This document shows positions 16,375 to 24,190 of a stretch of 46,590 bases of DNA, in pieces. Every line of letters begins with the position of its first letter. Position 1 is the first letter of the stretch. Made by a program: the position numbers and the translations under genes. The notes beneath the pieces are model-generated. The model saw only the letters and a list, made by a program, of their open reading frames with translations, did not search any database and was not told the origin of the DNA. Source of the stretch: Lachnospiraceae bacterium UBA7196 (lineage in GTDB: Bacteria; Bacillota; Clostridia; Lachnospirales; Lachnospiraceae); the NCBI GenBank assembly GCA_002490835.1, contig DKUU01000017.1:17784-64373 (forward strand). Direction: 5' to 3'.

Positions 16375-17088
16375 TTATCTGAAAAAGTATTTCATGAACG
16401 CCTCGTTAAGCGGCCCATATGCGCCGCGGCTGACCGGTATCGATTCCCCATTCTCAAGGATACATTCCTCGCGGGTAATCTTACTTACAAATTCAAGATT
16501 CACCAAGACCGATCGGTTAGCCATCACAAATTTTTCAGAGTCAAGTTTATCCATCATCTCCCTCAGGCTTGCCTTCCACTCGTACACTTCATCCGTTGTC
16601 TGCATCTGTAAATAATGCCCTTCCACCTTGACAGAGACAATGTCGCTTCTCGAAAGTCTCAGGTTTTCCCCATGATACTTGATCGTGAGATAATCGTCCC
16701 TGCTGCCTGCCAGTTTCTCCATACAGGCATCCAGCGCTTTTATAAGCTCATTTTCCTTAACAGGCTTGACCAGATACCTGACCGCCCCAATCTCATAACC
16801 TTCAAATACAAACTCCGTTTTTCCGGTCAAAAACACAATCTGCACCCTGCGGTCAAATGTTCTGATCTTACGCGCCAGTTCCATGCCGTTCATATCCTTC
16901 ATGCAGACATCCAGAAAAAGGATATCAAAAAGGTGCTGTTCTCCATATTTGAAAAGATACTCTTCCGCACTCTCGACATAGGTAATGTTCAGGCGGACAT
17001 TCTGCGCTTTTGCCCACGCCTCTATCATCTTTCCGTAATAGCTATGCAGTTGTTCGTCATCTTCTACAATTGCCAGTCGGACTAACAT
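16375..17088 (-). CDS. LytTR-family response regulator (AgrA/VirR type)
   Basis: A 237-residue DNA-binding response regulator. The receiver (1-125) has VEDDEQ, phosphoacceptor Asp60 or 61 in LFLDVCMKDMNG, the switch Thr in VFLTGK and the Lys in YLVKPVKE. The C-terminal LytTR domain (about 135-237) is recognised from YLTIKYHGENLRL...IVSVKVEGHYL and RSVLVNLEFVSKI. LytTR proteins bind paired direct repeats, and a matching pair lies upstream of the ABC exporter at 15477-15508. The gene heads the kinase/exporter block. AGGAAAGG lies about 11 bases before the ATG. A 212-bp divergent region separates it from the XRE-flavin gene. Confidence 0.92.
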   Translation of the reverse strand: MLVRLAIVEDDEQLHSYYGKMIEAWAKAQNVRLNITYVESAEEYLFKYGEQHLFDILFLDVCMKDMNGMELARKIRTFDRRVQIVFLTGKTEFVFEGYEIGAVRYLVKPVKENELIKALDACMEKLAGSRDDYLTIKYHGENLRLSRSDIVSVKVEGHYLQMQTTDEVYEWKASLREMMDKLDSEKFVMANRSVLVNLEFVSKITREECILENGESIPVSRGAYGPLNEAFMKYFFR

Positions 17089-17265
17089 CTGAAATGAATC
17101 CCTTTCCTACAGGAGTATCATAATACAAATAGCATTCCTTCTCAAATGTAAATTTATTTGATTATAGCACTTCAAATTCTCCTTTGCCATAATAATCGGA
17201 CGATTATCCCTACGATTCATTCCGACTGCGCACTCCAAAGTTTACATGCTGCACTTTGAAATTGC

Positions 17266-17294
17266 TTTACATCCCCTAGTTTGCACATTACAAT
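17266..17294 (+). promoter_or_regulatory. Promoter predicted to give a leaderless mRNA
   Basis: TTTACA (17266-17271), 17 nt, TACAAT (17289-17294). The expected start of transcription falls at 17301, the A of the ATG, and no ribosome binding site is visible. An inverted repeat CAAAGT...ACTTTG just upstream (about 17236-17258) could be an operator. Confidence 0.6.
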
Positions 17295-17300
17295 AAGACT

Positions 17301-17897
17301 ATGACCACAGGAGAAAAAATAACCCTACTGCGAAAAGAAAAGAATATCACGCAGGAACAGCTGGCGGAACTGCTGGACGTTTCCCGTCAATCCGTCTCCC
17401 GCTGGGAAAAAGACGCCGCTTTTCCGGAAACGGACAAACTGATCCAGTTGAGCAGACTATTTTCGTGCAGCATTGATTTTTTACTGAGCAGCGCTCCTTA
17501 TAAAAAGGAGATAACGACCGGCCCTTCCGTTTCCGATTTCTACCAATTTATCCGCGAATGCGGCTATTTCTTTCTGGCAACGTCAGTTGACGGTCAGCCC
17601 GGATTAAGGCCTCTGGGTATGATCTACGCCAACGACCGCGCCCTGTTCATAGCCACCGACAAACGAAAGAACGTGTATTCAGAGCTGATGCAGAATCCCC
17701 GCATCGCAGTCGGGGCTTATGACCCGCATACCAAAAAATGCCTGCGGTTAAGCGGCCGGGCTATCGCGGAAACTTCTATTTCCGTAAGGGAAGAAATGAT
17801 GAACGCGTATCCGCCCTTAAGACAAAAATACACAGCGGAAGAAGAAAGGTATCTGGCCATTTTCAAACTGTTGATCGAAGATAGTAACATTACCTAA
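17301..17897 (+). CDS. XRE helix-turn-helix fused to a flavin-binding split-barrel (PNPOx-like) domain
   Basis: The 198-residue protein joins two domains. Residues 1-65 are a classical XRE DNA-binding domain (ITQEQLAELLDVSRQSVSRWEK, cut here by a conserved DVSRQSVSRWE core). Residues about 75-195 are a pyridoxamine-phosphate-oxidase-like split barrel (ECGYFFLATSVDGQPGLRP...NVYSELMQNPRIAVGAYD), a fold that usually binds FMN or F420. A DNA-binding domain attached to a flavin fold suggests a redox- or flavin-responsive regulator (inference). The next gene, 25 bp downstream, encodes a free-standing PNPOx-like protein. The mRNA is probably leaderless. Confidence 0.85.
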   Translation: MTTGEKITLLRKEKNITQEQLAELLDVSRQSVSRWEKDAAFPETDKLIQLSRLFSCSIDFLLSSAPYKKEITTGPSVSDFYQFIRECGYFFLATSVDGQPGLRPLGMIYANDRALFIATDKRKNVYSELMQNPRIAVGAYDPHTKKCLRLSGRAIAETSISVREEMMNAYPPLRQKYTAEEERYLAIFKLLIEDSNIT

Positions 17898-17922
17898 CGA
17901 GAAAAGAAAAAGGAGAAAAAAG

Positions 17923-18348
17923 ATGGAAAAATTAACCCCCGAAACAAAGAAACTGATGGACGAGCGCTTCGGACACGATTGCATCATCGCGCTGGCGACC
18001 ACGGATGAGGGCCTGCCGCATGTCCGCAATGTAGACGCTTACTATGAGGACGGTGCATTTTATGTGGTCACCTATGCGCTCTCCAACAAAATGAGCCACA
18101 TTGCCAAAAATCCCACCGTGGCGATCGCCGGCGACTGGTTTACCGCCCACGGCACAGGAAAGAATCTCGGCTTTGTCGGCAAAGCCGAAAACAGGGACAT
18201 CATGACAAAGTTAAAAGAAGTATTTTCCTCTTGGATCAATGCCCATACCAATCTTGAGGATGAAAACACCTGTCTGCTGCGCATTCAACTGACCGACGGC
18301 ATCCTCTTTTCTCACGGGACCAGATATGATATTGACTTTACCTGTTAG
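17923..18348 (+). CDS. Pyridoxamine 5'-phosphate oxidase-like (split-barrel flavin) protein
   Basis: A 141-residue single-domain protein of the general stress / PNPOx-like split-barrel family. DCIIALATTDEGLPHVRNVDA forms the first strands, then FYVVTYALSNKMSHIAKNPTVAIAG, the usual flavin-phosphate-binding stretch, and WINAHTNLEDENTCLLRIQL near the end. AAGGAG lies seven bases before the ATG. It is in an operon with the XRE fusion gene and is probably its target or partner. Substrate unknown. Members of this fold reduce or bind flavins, haem or F420. Confidence 0.85.
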   Translation: MEKLTPETKKLMDERFGHDCIIALATTDEGLPHVRNVDAYYEDGAFYVVTYALSNKMSHIAKNPTVAIAGDWFTAHGTGKNLGFVGKAENRDIMTKLKEVFSSWINAHTNLEDENTCLLRIQLTDGILFSHGTRYDIDFTC

Positions 18349-18410
18349 CTTCTTTTGCTAACTTTCTGATACAGTCTATTCGCAACAAACCCAAAAAGTT
18401 CCCAAATTAG

Positions 18411-18443
18411 GAAAGTTTTTACTGAATTTCAGTAAAAACTTTC
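18411..18443. terminator. Perfect 16-bp inverted repeat, probable bidirectional terminator
   Basis: GAAAGTTTTTACTGAA (18411-18426) and its exact reverse complement (18428-18443) are separated by a single T. A run of T follows on the plus strand. The position just after the flavin-gene operon and before the ATPase gene fits a terminator. The AT-rich promoter region of the ATPase (18444-18515) starts immediately after it. Confidence 0.6.
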
Positions 18444-18530
18444 TATTTTTAATAAGTTTTTCTTATTTTACAGTAAAGACTATTGATTTTTTTTATTTTT
18501 TTGGGCATACTATAGGTGGAGGCGATGGGC

Positions 18531-19730
18531 ATGATCACCAGAATGAATTATATCGAAATCCTGAAAAAATACCGCAATGTGCCGCTTGTGAAACTGCTGG
18601 CCGGCATTCGCCGCTGCGGAAAATCGACTATATTGGAAATGCTGCGGGACGACCTGCTTTCGGGCGGCATTGCACCAGATCACATCATCGAAATGCGCTA
18701 TACTTCCGAAATGTTTGCAGACGGCACGACACACAGAGAGATGTATGACAATATTAGGGAAAAAATGACCGACGACGACCGCTATTACCTGTTACTTGAT
18801 GAAGTACAGGAAATAGACGGTTGGGAAAAGGCGGTGAACAGCCTTTTGGAAGAAGGAAATACTGACATCTATGTCACCGGTTCCAATTCCAAACTGATGT
18901 CGGGTGAGATTTCCACCTACTTAAGCGGCAGATATATCCAGATTCCCGTGTATACGCTATCTTTTGCCGAATATCTGGAATTTAAAAAGACAAGCGGAAA
19001 ATCACAGAAAGAACTTTTGAACGACTACATCCGTCAGGGCGGCTTCCCCATCACCGCGATTAGCGATTTTGATGAAGCCTCCGTTTATCAGATCGTCGAA
19101 GGCATCTATCACTCAGTGATCACAAACGACATTACAAAGCGGCATAACATCGCCAACTTTGATCTCTTCAACCGCATTGTAAAATATATCGTGGAAAATG
19201 TCGGCAAAACCTTTTCCGCCAATGCGATCGTGAAGTTTTTAAAAAGCGAGGGTCGCTCGCTTTCCGTAGAATCGGTATACAATTATTTGGAATGGCTGGA
19301 AAAGGCATTTGTGATCTATCGCTGCAGACGGTACGACCTGCAGGGCAAAGCGGTGCTGAAAACACAGGAAAAATTCTATCTTGCGGACGCTTCCCTGAAA
19401 TACTGTATGCTGGGCTTTAACCCAAAATCCATAGCAGCGATGTTAGAAAACATCGTCTATTTTGAACTGCTCAGAAAAGGGTATGAAGTATTTATCGGCA
19501 AGTACGAAACCAAAGAGATCGACTTTACGGCAGTGCGCCGCGACGAGCGAATCTATGTACAGGTGTGCCGCAATCTGCCCGAAGATTCCGACCGGGAAAT
19601 CGCAAACCTGCTGGAATTAAAAGACCACTATCCCAAATATATCGTTACCGTTGACGAGCTCGCCAAGGGAAATATCAACGGCATCAAAATCGTTTATCTG
19701 GCGGATTTTCTCCTGATGAACGACTATTGA
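18531..19730 (+). CDS. AAA-type ATPase with C-terminal DUF4143
   Basis: A 399-residue protein with an AAA_14 ATPase domain and a DUF4143 domain. Walker A is LAGIRRCGKSTILEML (about residues 22-37) and Walker B is YYLLLDEVQEI. The sensor region is VTGSNSKLMSGEISTYLSGR, typical of the family. DUF4143 (about 200-395) includes FYLADASLKYC and ends in a nuclease-like YEVFIGKYETKEIDFTAVR. These proteins are abundant, often standalone and of uncertain role. A longer GTG start at 18516 overlaps the GGTGGAGG ribosome binding site, so ATG 18531 is used. It overlaps the convergent methyltransferase gene by 7 bp. Confidence 0.88.
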   Translation: MITRMNYIEILKKYRNVPLVKLLAGIRRCGKSTILEMLRDDLLSGGIAPDHIIEMRYTSEMFADGTTHREMYDNIREKMTDDDRYYLLLDEVQEIDGWEKAVNSLLEEGNTDIYVTGSNSKLMSGEISTYLSGRYIQIPVYTLSFAEYLEFKKTSGKSQKELLNDYIRQGGFPITAISDFDEASVYQIVEGIYHSVITNDITKRHNIANFDLFNRIVKYIVENVGKTFSANAIVKFLKSEGRSLSVESVYNYLEWLEKAFVIYRCRRYDLQGKAVLKTQEKFYLADASLKYCMLGFNPKSIAAMLENIVYFELLRKGYEVFIGKYETKEIDFTAVRRDERIYVQVCRNLPEDSDREIANLLELKDHYPKYIVTVDELAKGNINGIKIVYLADFLLMNDY

Positions 19731-20422
19731 GATGCCCTCACGCAAAAATACTGTATCATCGGTCCCACGATTTCCTTTTTCCCGACTGCAAAATACGGGG
19801 TAAGGATGGCTTCAAATTCTTCCGCCGATATGTTAAAGCGATCCTGCCTGCCCAGATATTCTTCGATCAATTTCGTAATTTCAAATTCCGGGCTCCCCAA
19901 GTTCGGAATATCAAGGACGAACCGCCCGCCCGGTTTTAGGATACGGGAAAACTCCGCGATTGCCTGCTGCACAAACTCCTTTTCAAAATATTCCAGAGAA
20001 CCCACACATTCGCCAATATCAAAGAAATGATTCTCATACGGGGTTTCGTGCATACTGCAGCAGCAAAAATCGCCAACCGTCAAGTGATTTTTCTCCGCAT
20101 ATCCCTTCAACAAGTCTATCGTTTTGCTGCTGATATCGACACCGTAATAGATTGAGGGCCAGTCCTTATAACCACTGAACATAAAATTCAGGCAGCAACC
20201 CAGATCAATAAATCGCATGCCTGCCTTTGGCGCCAAGTACTCGACGATCTCTTTTCCGGCACTGTCGGAAAGGGTTTCGCCCGCCCTCATTTGCTGAAAC
20301 AAGGAATAATAGAGGTGATTCGTAATATGCGGCGGCAGGTTTTCGTAGGAATCAATGCCCTGTTTGCCCAGATCGATCCCTTTGTCGTATGATTTTGCGA
20401 CTAATTCCAGTTGGTCATCCAT
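19724..20422 (-). CDS. Class I SAM-dependent methyltransferase of unknown substrate
   Basis: A 232-residue small-molecule-type methyltransferase (Methyltransf_11/25 group). The SAM site is MRFIDLGCCLNFMFSG, with the acidic residue of motif II in YYGVDISSK. Motif IV/V is FFDIGECVGSLEYFEKEF and post-motif LKPGGRFVLDIPN follows. The glycine-rich loop is atypical (DLGCCLN rather than DxGxGxG), so activity is not certain. ATG 20422 has AAGGAG seven bases upstream; a longer frame to 20443 overlaps the HIT gene. The gene lies 17 bp downstream of the HIT protein gene and is probably co-transcribed with it. Confidence 0.8.
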   Translation of the reverse strand: MDDQLELVAKSYDKGIDLGKQGIDSYENLPPHITNHLYYSLFQQMRAGETLSDSAGKEIVEYLAPKAGMRFIDLGCCLNFMFSGYKDWPSIYYGVDISSKTIDLLKGYAEKNHLTVGDFCCCSMHETPYENHFFDIGECVGSLEYFEKEFVQQAIAEFSRILKPGGRFVLDIPNLGSPEFEITKLIEEYLGRQDRFNISAEEFEAILTPYFAVGKKEIVGPMIQYFCVRASQ

Positions 20423-20439
20423 GGTTTTTCTCCTTTTTA

Positions 20440-20916
20440 TCACCTGTCTGCCAAAGTGGGCTCCAGCAGTTTCTCCAATTCCACGCGCAATCGCGTTTTT
20501 AAATCCTCCAGCTCCTCAGGCGTCGGTAGAAATTCATCCGCTACCAATTCCGCGCCCAATTTCCAAACAGGGCCGCCCGTATCGGTATCCCCTTTCCTTC
20601 TGGGAAAAAGGTGCCAGTGCATGTGACACCCGTTGCCCGCACCCAAAAGCTCGTAATTCAGCTTGTCGGGCTGAAACGCATTGTAGACTGCTTCCGCCAC
20701 GACCGCCATCTCATGCAGAAATTCGTCCCTGAAATGCGGTTCCAGAAAATGCAGTTCCGTCGCGTGCTCCTTGCACAGAAACAGAGTATAGCCCTTGATG
20801 CGCTGGTGGTCGCCGATCACCACATAGCCCGTATTGAGTTCTTTGACAAAATAGGGATTTTTACCGTTTTTGGTCTGTTCGATCCTCTCACAGACCATAC
20901 AGGATTCCTGATTCAT
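20440..20916 (-). CDS. HIT-family nucleotide hydrolase/transferase
   Basis: A 158-residue histidine-triad protein. The catalytic triad motif is HMHWHLFPR (His-x-His-x-His), preceded by YELLGAGNGC, and the nucleotide-binding fold is visible in YVVIGDHQRIKGYTLFLCKEH. An N-terminal Cys pair (CMVC) may bind zinc. HIT proteins hydrolyse nucleoside phosphoramidates or dinucleoside polyphosphates; which applies here is not clear. A longer frame opens with ATG 20928, but that codon sits inside the GGAGG ribosome binding site, so ATG 20916 is used. It is followed at 17 bp by the methyltransferase gene. Confidence 0.9.
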   Translation of the reverse strand: MNQESCMVCERIEQTKNGKNPYFVKELNTGYVVIGDHQRIKGYTLFLCKEHATELHFLEPHFRDEFLHEMAVVAEAVYNAFQPDKLNYELLGAGNGCHMHWHLFPRRKGDTDTGGPVWKLGAELVADEFLPTPEELEDLKTRLRVELEKLLEPTLADR

Positions 20917-20958
20917 GATTGCCTCCATGCCCGGTTTTTTTGCACAACCGCTTTTCCA

Positions 20959-21843
20959 TCACTCCGCCGTTGCTTGCACTTCAATAAACTTTCGTATATT
21001 TTCATTCATGGGTTGAATCTGCTGATATAAAAATCCAATTTCACGCGGAGATATGGGCTTTGATAATTCTATTTCCACAAGAGAACCTGCTTTTAATTCC
21101 TCTTCCACAAACTGCTTTACCACACAGGGGACCCCGATTCCCATTTTCGCAAATTCAATCAGCAGATCCATTTCATTTACTTCAAGAATATGTAAGGGGT
21201 TCAAATTGTTTTGCGCATAATACCTATTCAAATGCCTGCGGGAAACATTATCTTTATCAAGCAATATAATATTGCCATGTTCCAGTATCTTTTCATCACT
21301 GCAATCCAGTTTCTCCCGATACGCCGGGGTACAAACGAATATGTATTCAATGACACCCAGAAAATGATAGACTGCCGTTTCCAACTGTTCCGGTTTGGAA
21401 ACGAGCGCTAAGTCTATCTTGCATTGTTCAACCATGGAACAGGCTGCTGCCGATGATGTGCAGGTAACCGATACTTCCGTATTCGGATACCTGGTTGTAA
21501 ATTCTTTAAGATAAGGCATGAGGAAATGTTTACACAATACATTACTGGCAGCGATTCGCAAATATCCTGTATTCTGACGGAATCTAAGGTTATCTTCTGT
21601 CTCGGAAAGGATCTGAAATGCCCGCTTTGCATTCTCATAGAGTTTTCTTCCGTTTTCTGTCAGTTCCACGCCTTTTGACTTTCTAAAAAAGAGGGTTGTA
21701 TTCAGATTGTCTTCCAGTTTCCTGATCGTGATACTGACTGCCGGTTGAGAGATGTACAATTGTGCAGCCGCCTTGGAAATGCTGTTGCATTCTGCAACCG
21801 CAAGAAAGATTTTATATTTTGAAAGATTATCAAGTGTTTCCAT
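20959..21843 (-). CDS. LysR-family transcriptional regulator
   Basis: A 294-residue LysR-type regulator. The N-terminal winged helix-turn-helix (about 1-65) shows SISKAAAQLYISQPAVSITIRKLE, NTTLFFRKSKGVELTENG. The remainder is a periplasmic-binding-protein-like effector domain (about 90-290). It is followed on the same strand by the HIT gene (42 bp away), so it may control the HIT/methyltransferase genes in cis. A dyad, CTTTTAGCA with TGCTAAAGG, flanks its own -10 region, which suggests autoregulation. The effector is unknown. Confidence 0.93.
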   Translation of the reverse strand: METLDNLSKYKIFLAVAECNSISKAAAQLYISQPAVSITIRKLEDNLNTTLFFRKSKGVELTENGRKLYENAKRAFQILSETEDNLRFRQNTGYLRIAASNVLCKHFLMPYLKEFTTRYPNTEVSVTCTSSAAACSMVEQCKIDLALVSKPEQLETAVYHFLGVIEYIFVCTPAYREKLDCSDEKILEHGNIILLDKDNVSRRHLNRYYAQNNLNPLHILEVNEMDLLIEFAKMGIGVPCVVKQFVEEELKAGSLVEIELSKPISPREIGFLYQQIQPMNENIRKFIEVQATAE

Positions 21844-21871
21844 ATTCCTTCACCCATAAATAGTTTTTATA

Positions 21872-21925
21872 CCTTTAGCAAATTACATATATTTTGATTA
21901 TATCACTGCTAAAAGTATAATACAA
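21872..21925 (-). promoter_or_regulatory. Promoter of the LysR gene with overlapping dyad
   Basis: On the minus strand TTGTAT (21920-21925), 17 nt, TATAAT (21897-21902). CTTTTAGCA (21907-21915) and its near-complement TGCTAAAGG (21872-21880) flank the -10, a natural position for an autorepressing operator. Confidence 0.6.
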
Positions 21926-21951
21926 GGAAATTGAATAAGAAACCAACCTGT

Positions 21952-22383
21952 CTAAACAATGCTCTTTTCCATCTGAATATACAACCCCTGCTGAAATACG
22001 ATATCAAATCCGAATGCGCGATAGAGGGAAACCGCAGGCTCTAACGTTATCCGCGTATCCAAAAATAACTTGCGGCATCCCTGCTCTTTCGCGTAGTTTT
22101 CTACCGTCTTTAGCAGTTCCTTGGCAATGCCTCTGCCCCGGTATTCCCCTTTGAGAAACATCCGCTTGACCTCGCCAACGCCCTCTTCCTTTTTTCGATA
22201 GGCAATGCAGCCTGCGGGAATGTCATCCTCGATCACGATCCATACGGTTTCGATGTGCTCATTCTCAGAATAGCGTGTGTAATACTTTTTATCATCGCCT
22301 AAGAAGGCTATCATATAGTCGTCGTGCTCAGAAAAAAGATGCAGGACGCTTTCGTCTGTGGCTTTTGCGGGAATGATATTCAT
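21952..22383 (-). CDS. GNAT-family N-acetyltransferase
   Basis: A 143-residue single-domain acetyltransferase. The acetyl-CoA-binding motif A is KRMFLKGEYRGRGIAKELL (Arg/Gln-x-x-Gly-x-Gly/Ala: RGRGIA), and the following helix and LFLDTRITLEPAVSLYRAFGF match the family. IPAGCIAYRK is the strand before motif A. AAGGAG lies about nine bases upstream of the ATG. Substrate unknown; close relatives are usually annotated only as GNAT proteins. It stands alone between the LysR promoter and a second acetyltransferase gene. Confidence 0.88.
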   Translation of the reverse strand: MNIIPAKATDESVLHLFSEHDDYMIAFLGDDKKYYTRYSENEHIETVWIVIEDDIPAGCIAYRKKEEGVGEVKRMFLKGEYRGRGIAKELLKTVENYAKEQGCRKLFLDTRITLEPAVSLYRAFGFDIVFQQGLYIQMEKSIV

Positions 22384-22450
22384 AGTTGTGTTCTCCTTAT
22401 CTTTGCAGTGCTCTCACACATAGTTTATCATCCCCGCTGTTTTTTGTCTC

Positions 22451-23374
22451 TTACTTTTTCCAGCCAAACGACTGTGTTTTGCGGTTATACCCAATCTTTC
22501 TGTAAAAATCATTGCCGCCTCCGGTCATGCACTCTGCACCCAACTCTTTCATCCTGCGGTAATGCACGGAAAGCGCCGCGGCTGCCAATCCCCTGTTCCG
22601 ATATTCCGGAACGGTACAAAGCGGCTCCATATAAGCGAGTTTGTTTTCCTTCACCCACCACATCCCCGAAAAGCAGACATACTCGTCCTTTTCGTCAGCA
22701 ATAATGACATTATGCTCATAGGTAGCATGAGGCGGCGGCGCCATGATGTCGCTGATCACGCCCTGCCATGCTTTTTGCGGATTCCAGTCCGTTCCGGGGT
22801 CCTCCGCTTCCCAATTCGCAAAAGGTCCCTTATCCTCATGGTCAAATCCCTTCCACATGCAAATTGCAAGCTTCACAGGGTCCGCCTGCTTGGGTGCCAC
22901 CAAATGAAAGCCTTCCGGCAGCGGGTAATCTAACTTGGCTTTCCCAAAATCGATCACCCAGTCTTCGTTGACAAAACATTGCCGATACCCTCGTTTGGCA
23001 GCCGCTTCCATCAATGCCTTCTGCTGCGGATTGAAAAGTAATGTCCTTTCCGCATCATTTCCCCGCATATGCTCCTCGGCATAGGCGATCATTTCATCCG
23101 CCAACTCCTCATAGCCGTTCCGCAGGCAAAAATAGATATCCGTGCAGGGATTTTCATAGAACACAAAGCCCACGGCTTCGTTCCCGTCAAACCAGAGTCT
23201 GTTCAGATAAAGATACCGTTTATCCAGCCATGACGATGTGATCGCATACTCAAAAAACGGGGCTTCCACTTCGTTTGCCTCGATTCCTTTTTCCGTGCAG
23301 TTCTTTGTCAGCAAATTCCAGACAATGTCGTTATCCGATAATACTTGGAATTGTTTTGTTGTGATCTGTTTCAT
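22451..23374 (-). CDS. GNAT-family N-acetyltransferase, two-domain
   Basis: A 307-residue protein with an N-terminal GNAT-like fold (FDGNEAVGFVFYENP...ELADEMIAYAEEHM) and a C-terminal GNAT domain. The acetyl-CoA motif of the latter is CTVPEYRNRGLAAAALSVHY, followed by GGNDFYRKIGYNRK. The central part (residues about 140-215) is rich in Trp and Pro. AAGGGCG lies upstream of the ATG. Two-domain GNAT proteins of this size are common in Clostridia and uncharacterised. It has no obvious operon partner. Confidence 0.85.
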   Translation of the reverse strand: MKQITTKQFQVLSDNDIVWNLLTKNCTEKGIEANEVEAPFFEYAITSSWLDKRYLYLNRLWFDGNEAVGFVFYENPCTDIYFCLRNGYEELADEMIAYAEEHMRGNDAERTLLFNPQQKALMEAAAKRGYRQCFVNEDWVIDFGKAKLDYPLPEGFHLVAPKQADPVKLAICMWKGFDHEDKGPFANWEAEDPGTDWNPQKAWQGVISDIMAPPPHATYEHNVIIADEKDEYVCFSGMWWVKENKLAYMEPLCTVPEYRNRGLAAAALSVHYRRMKELGAECMTGGGNDFYRKIGYNRKTQSFGWKK

Positions 23375-23546
23375 TCTTTTCGCCCTTCCTTTTCTAATGA
23401 TTTCATGATTGGAAAACTTCTCGCAGCACAGTCATATTTTTGTATATTTGCACTTTCGATTCCAAAAACGAAGTTTCACAATCACCCGACTGCCATTATT
23501 TTAGCAAATATAGAACGAGGACAGAAGCATTTTGTTTTCCCATATC

Positions 23547-24095
23547 TTACTCACCAAAAAATGTCAGGATACTGTTGACTCCCGCCACCGCCTTTTCGTC
23601 TTCAACGGCCGGCCTTTCATTGGTGTTATGGCTGTATACCAATTCATGTATGTCCAGACAGTTCATATGATGCAGCAGTATACGGGCAGTACTGTAAGCC
23701 TTATCCGTATGCCCGTCGCCGCCCCCGACTAAGATGACCGCGCCCTTCTTGACCTTCCCCACAGGTTCCTCTTTTCTGAAATAACTTGCGCAGAAATAAG
23801 TCTGAAGCCTGCTTGCAACATCCAATAATTTCCCGGTCAGCTCCGAAAAATAAATCGGTGAAGCGATCACAATGTTATCGCATTCCTCTATGTACTGATA
23901 AACCTCCTGCATTTCGTCGTCTATTTGGCATCCCCTATGTTCCCAACAATACCTACAGTCATGACAGGGCGAAATATCACATCGATAGGCGTTTACTATT
24001 TTATATTCTCCCGTGATTTTTTCGGTAAGCATCGCAATCAGGCTACTTGTATCACCGTTTGGTCGTGGAGAACCGTTGAAGATCAAAGTTTTCAT
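23547..24095 (-). CDS. Flavodoxin-like NAD(P)H-dependent oxidoreductase
   Basis: A 182-residue protein of the NADPH-dependent FMN reductase / flavodoxin family. The FMN phosphate loop is LIFNGSPRPNGDTSSLI at the N-terminus. The Cys-rich CDISPCHDCRYC, plus a fourth Cys in GCQ, is typical of the iron-sulfur flavoprotein-like subgroup. DNIVIASPIYFSELTGKLLD is the second flavin-contacting loop. ATG 24095 is chosen because GGAGGG lies six bases before it; an upstream in-frame ATG (24107) overlaps that site. It is probably a cytosolic quinone, azo or iron-sulfur-assisted reductase. Confidence 0.88.
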   Translation of the reverse strand: MKTLIFNGSPRPNGDTSSLIAMLTEKITGEYKIVNAYRCDISPCHDCRYCWEHRGCQIDDEMQEVYQYIEECDNIVIASPIYFSELTGKLLDVASRLQTYFCASYFRKEEPVGKVKKGAVILVGGGDGHTDKAYSTARILLHHMNCLDIHELVYSHNTNERPAVEDEKAVAGVNSILTFFGE

Positions 24096-24190
24096 CATTC
24101 CCTCCATGCCAGAGCTTATTTTTTTATTTCCTTACTTTCCCATCGCTTTCTCTGCAAAGCAATCGATTTCGGCATAGCTATCTCTCCTAT

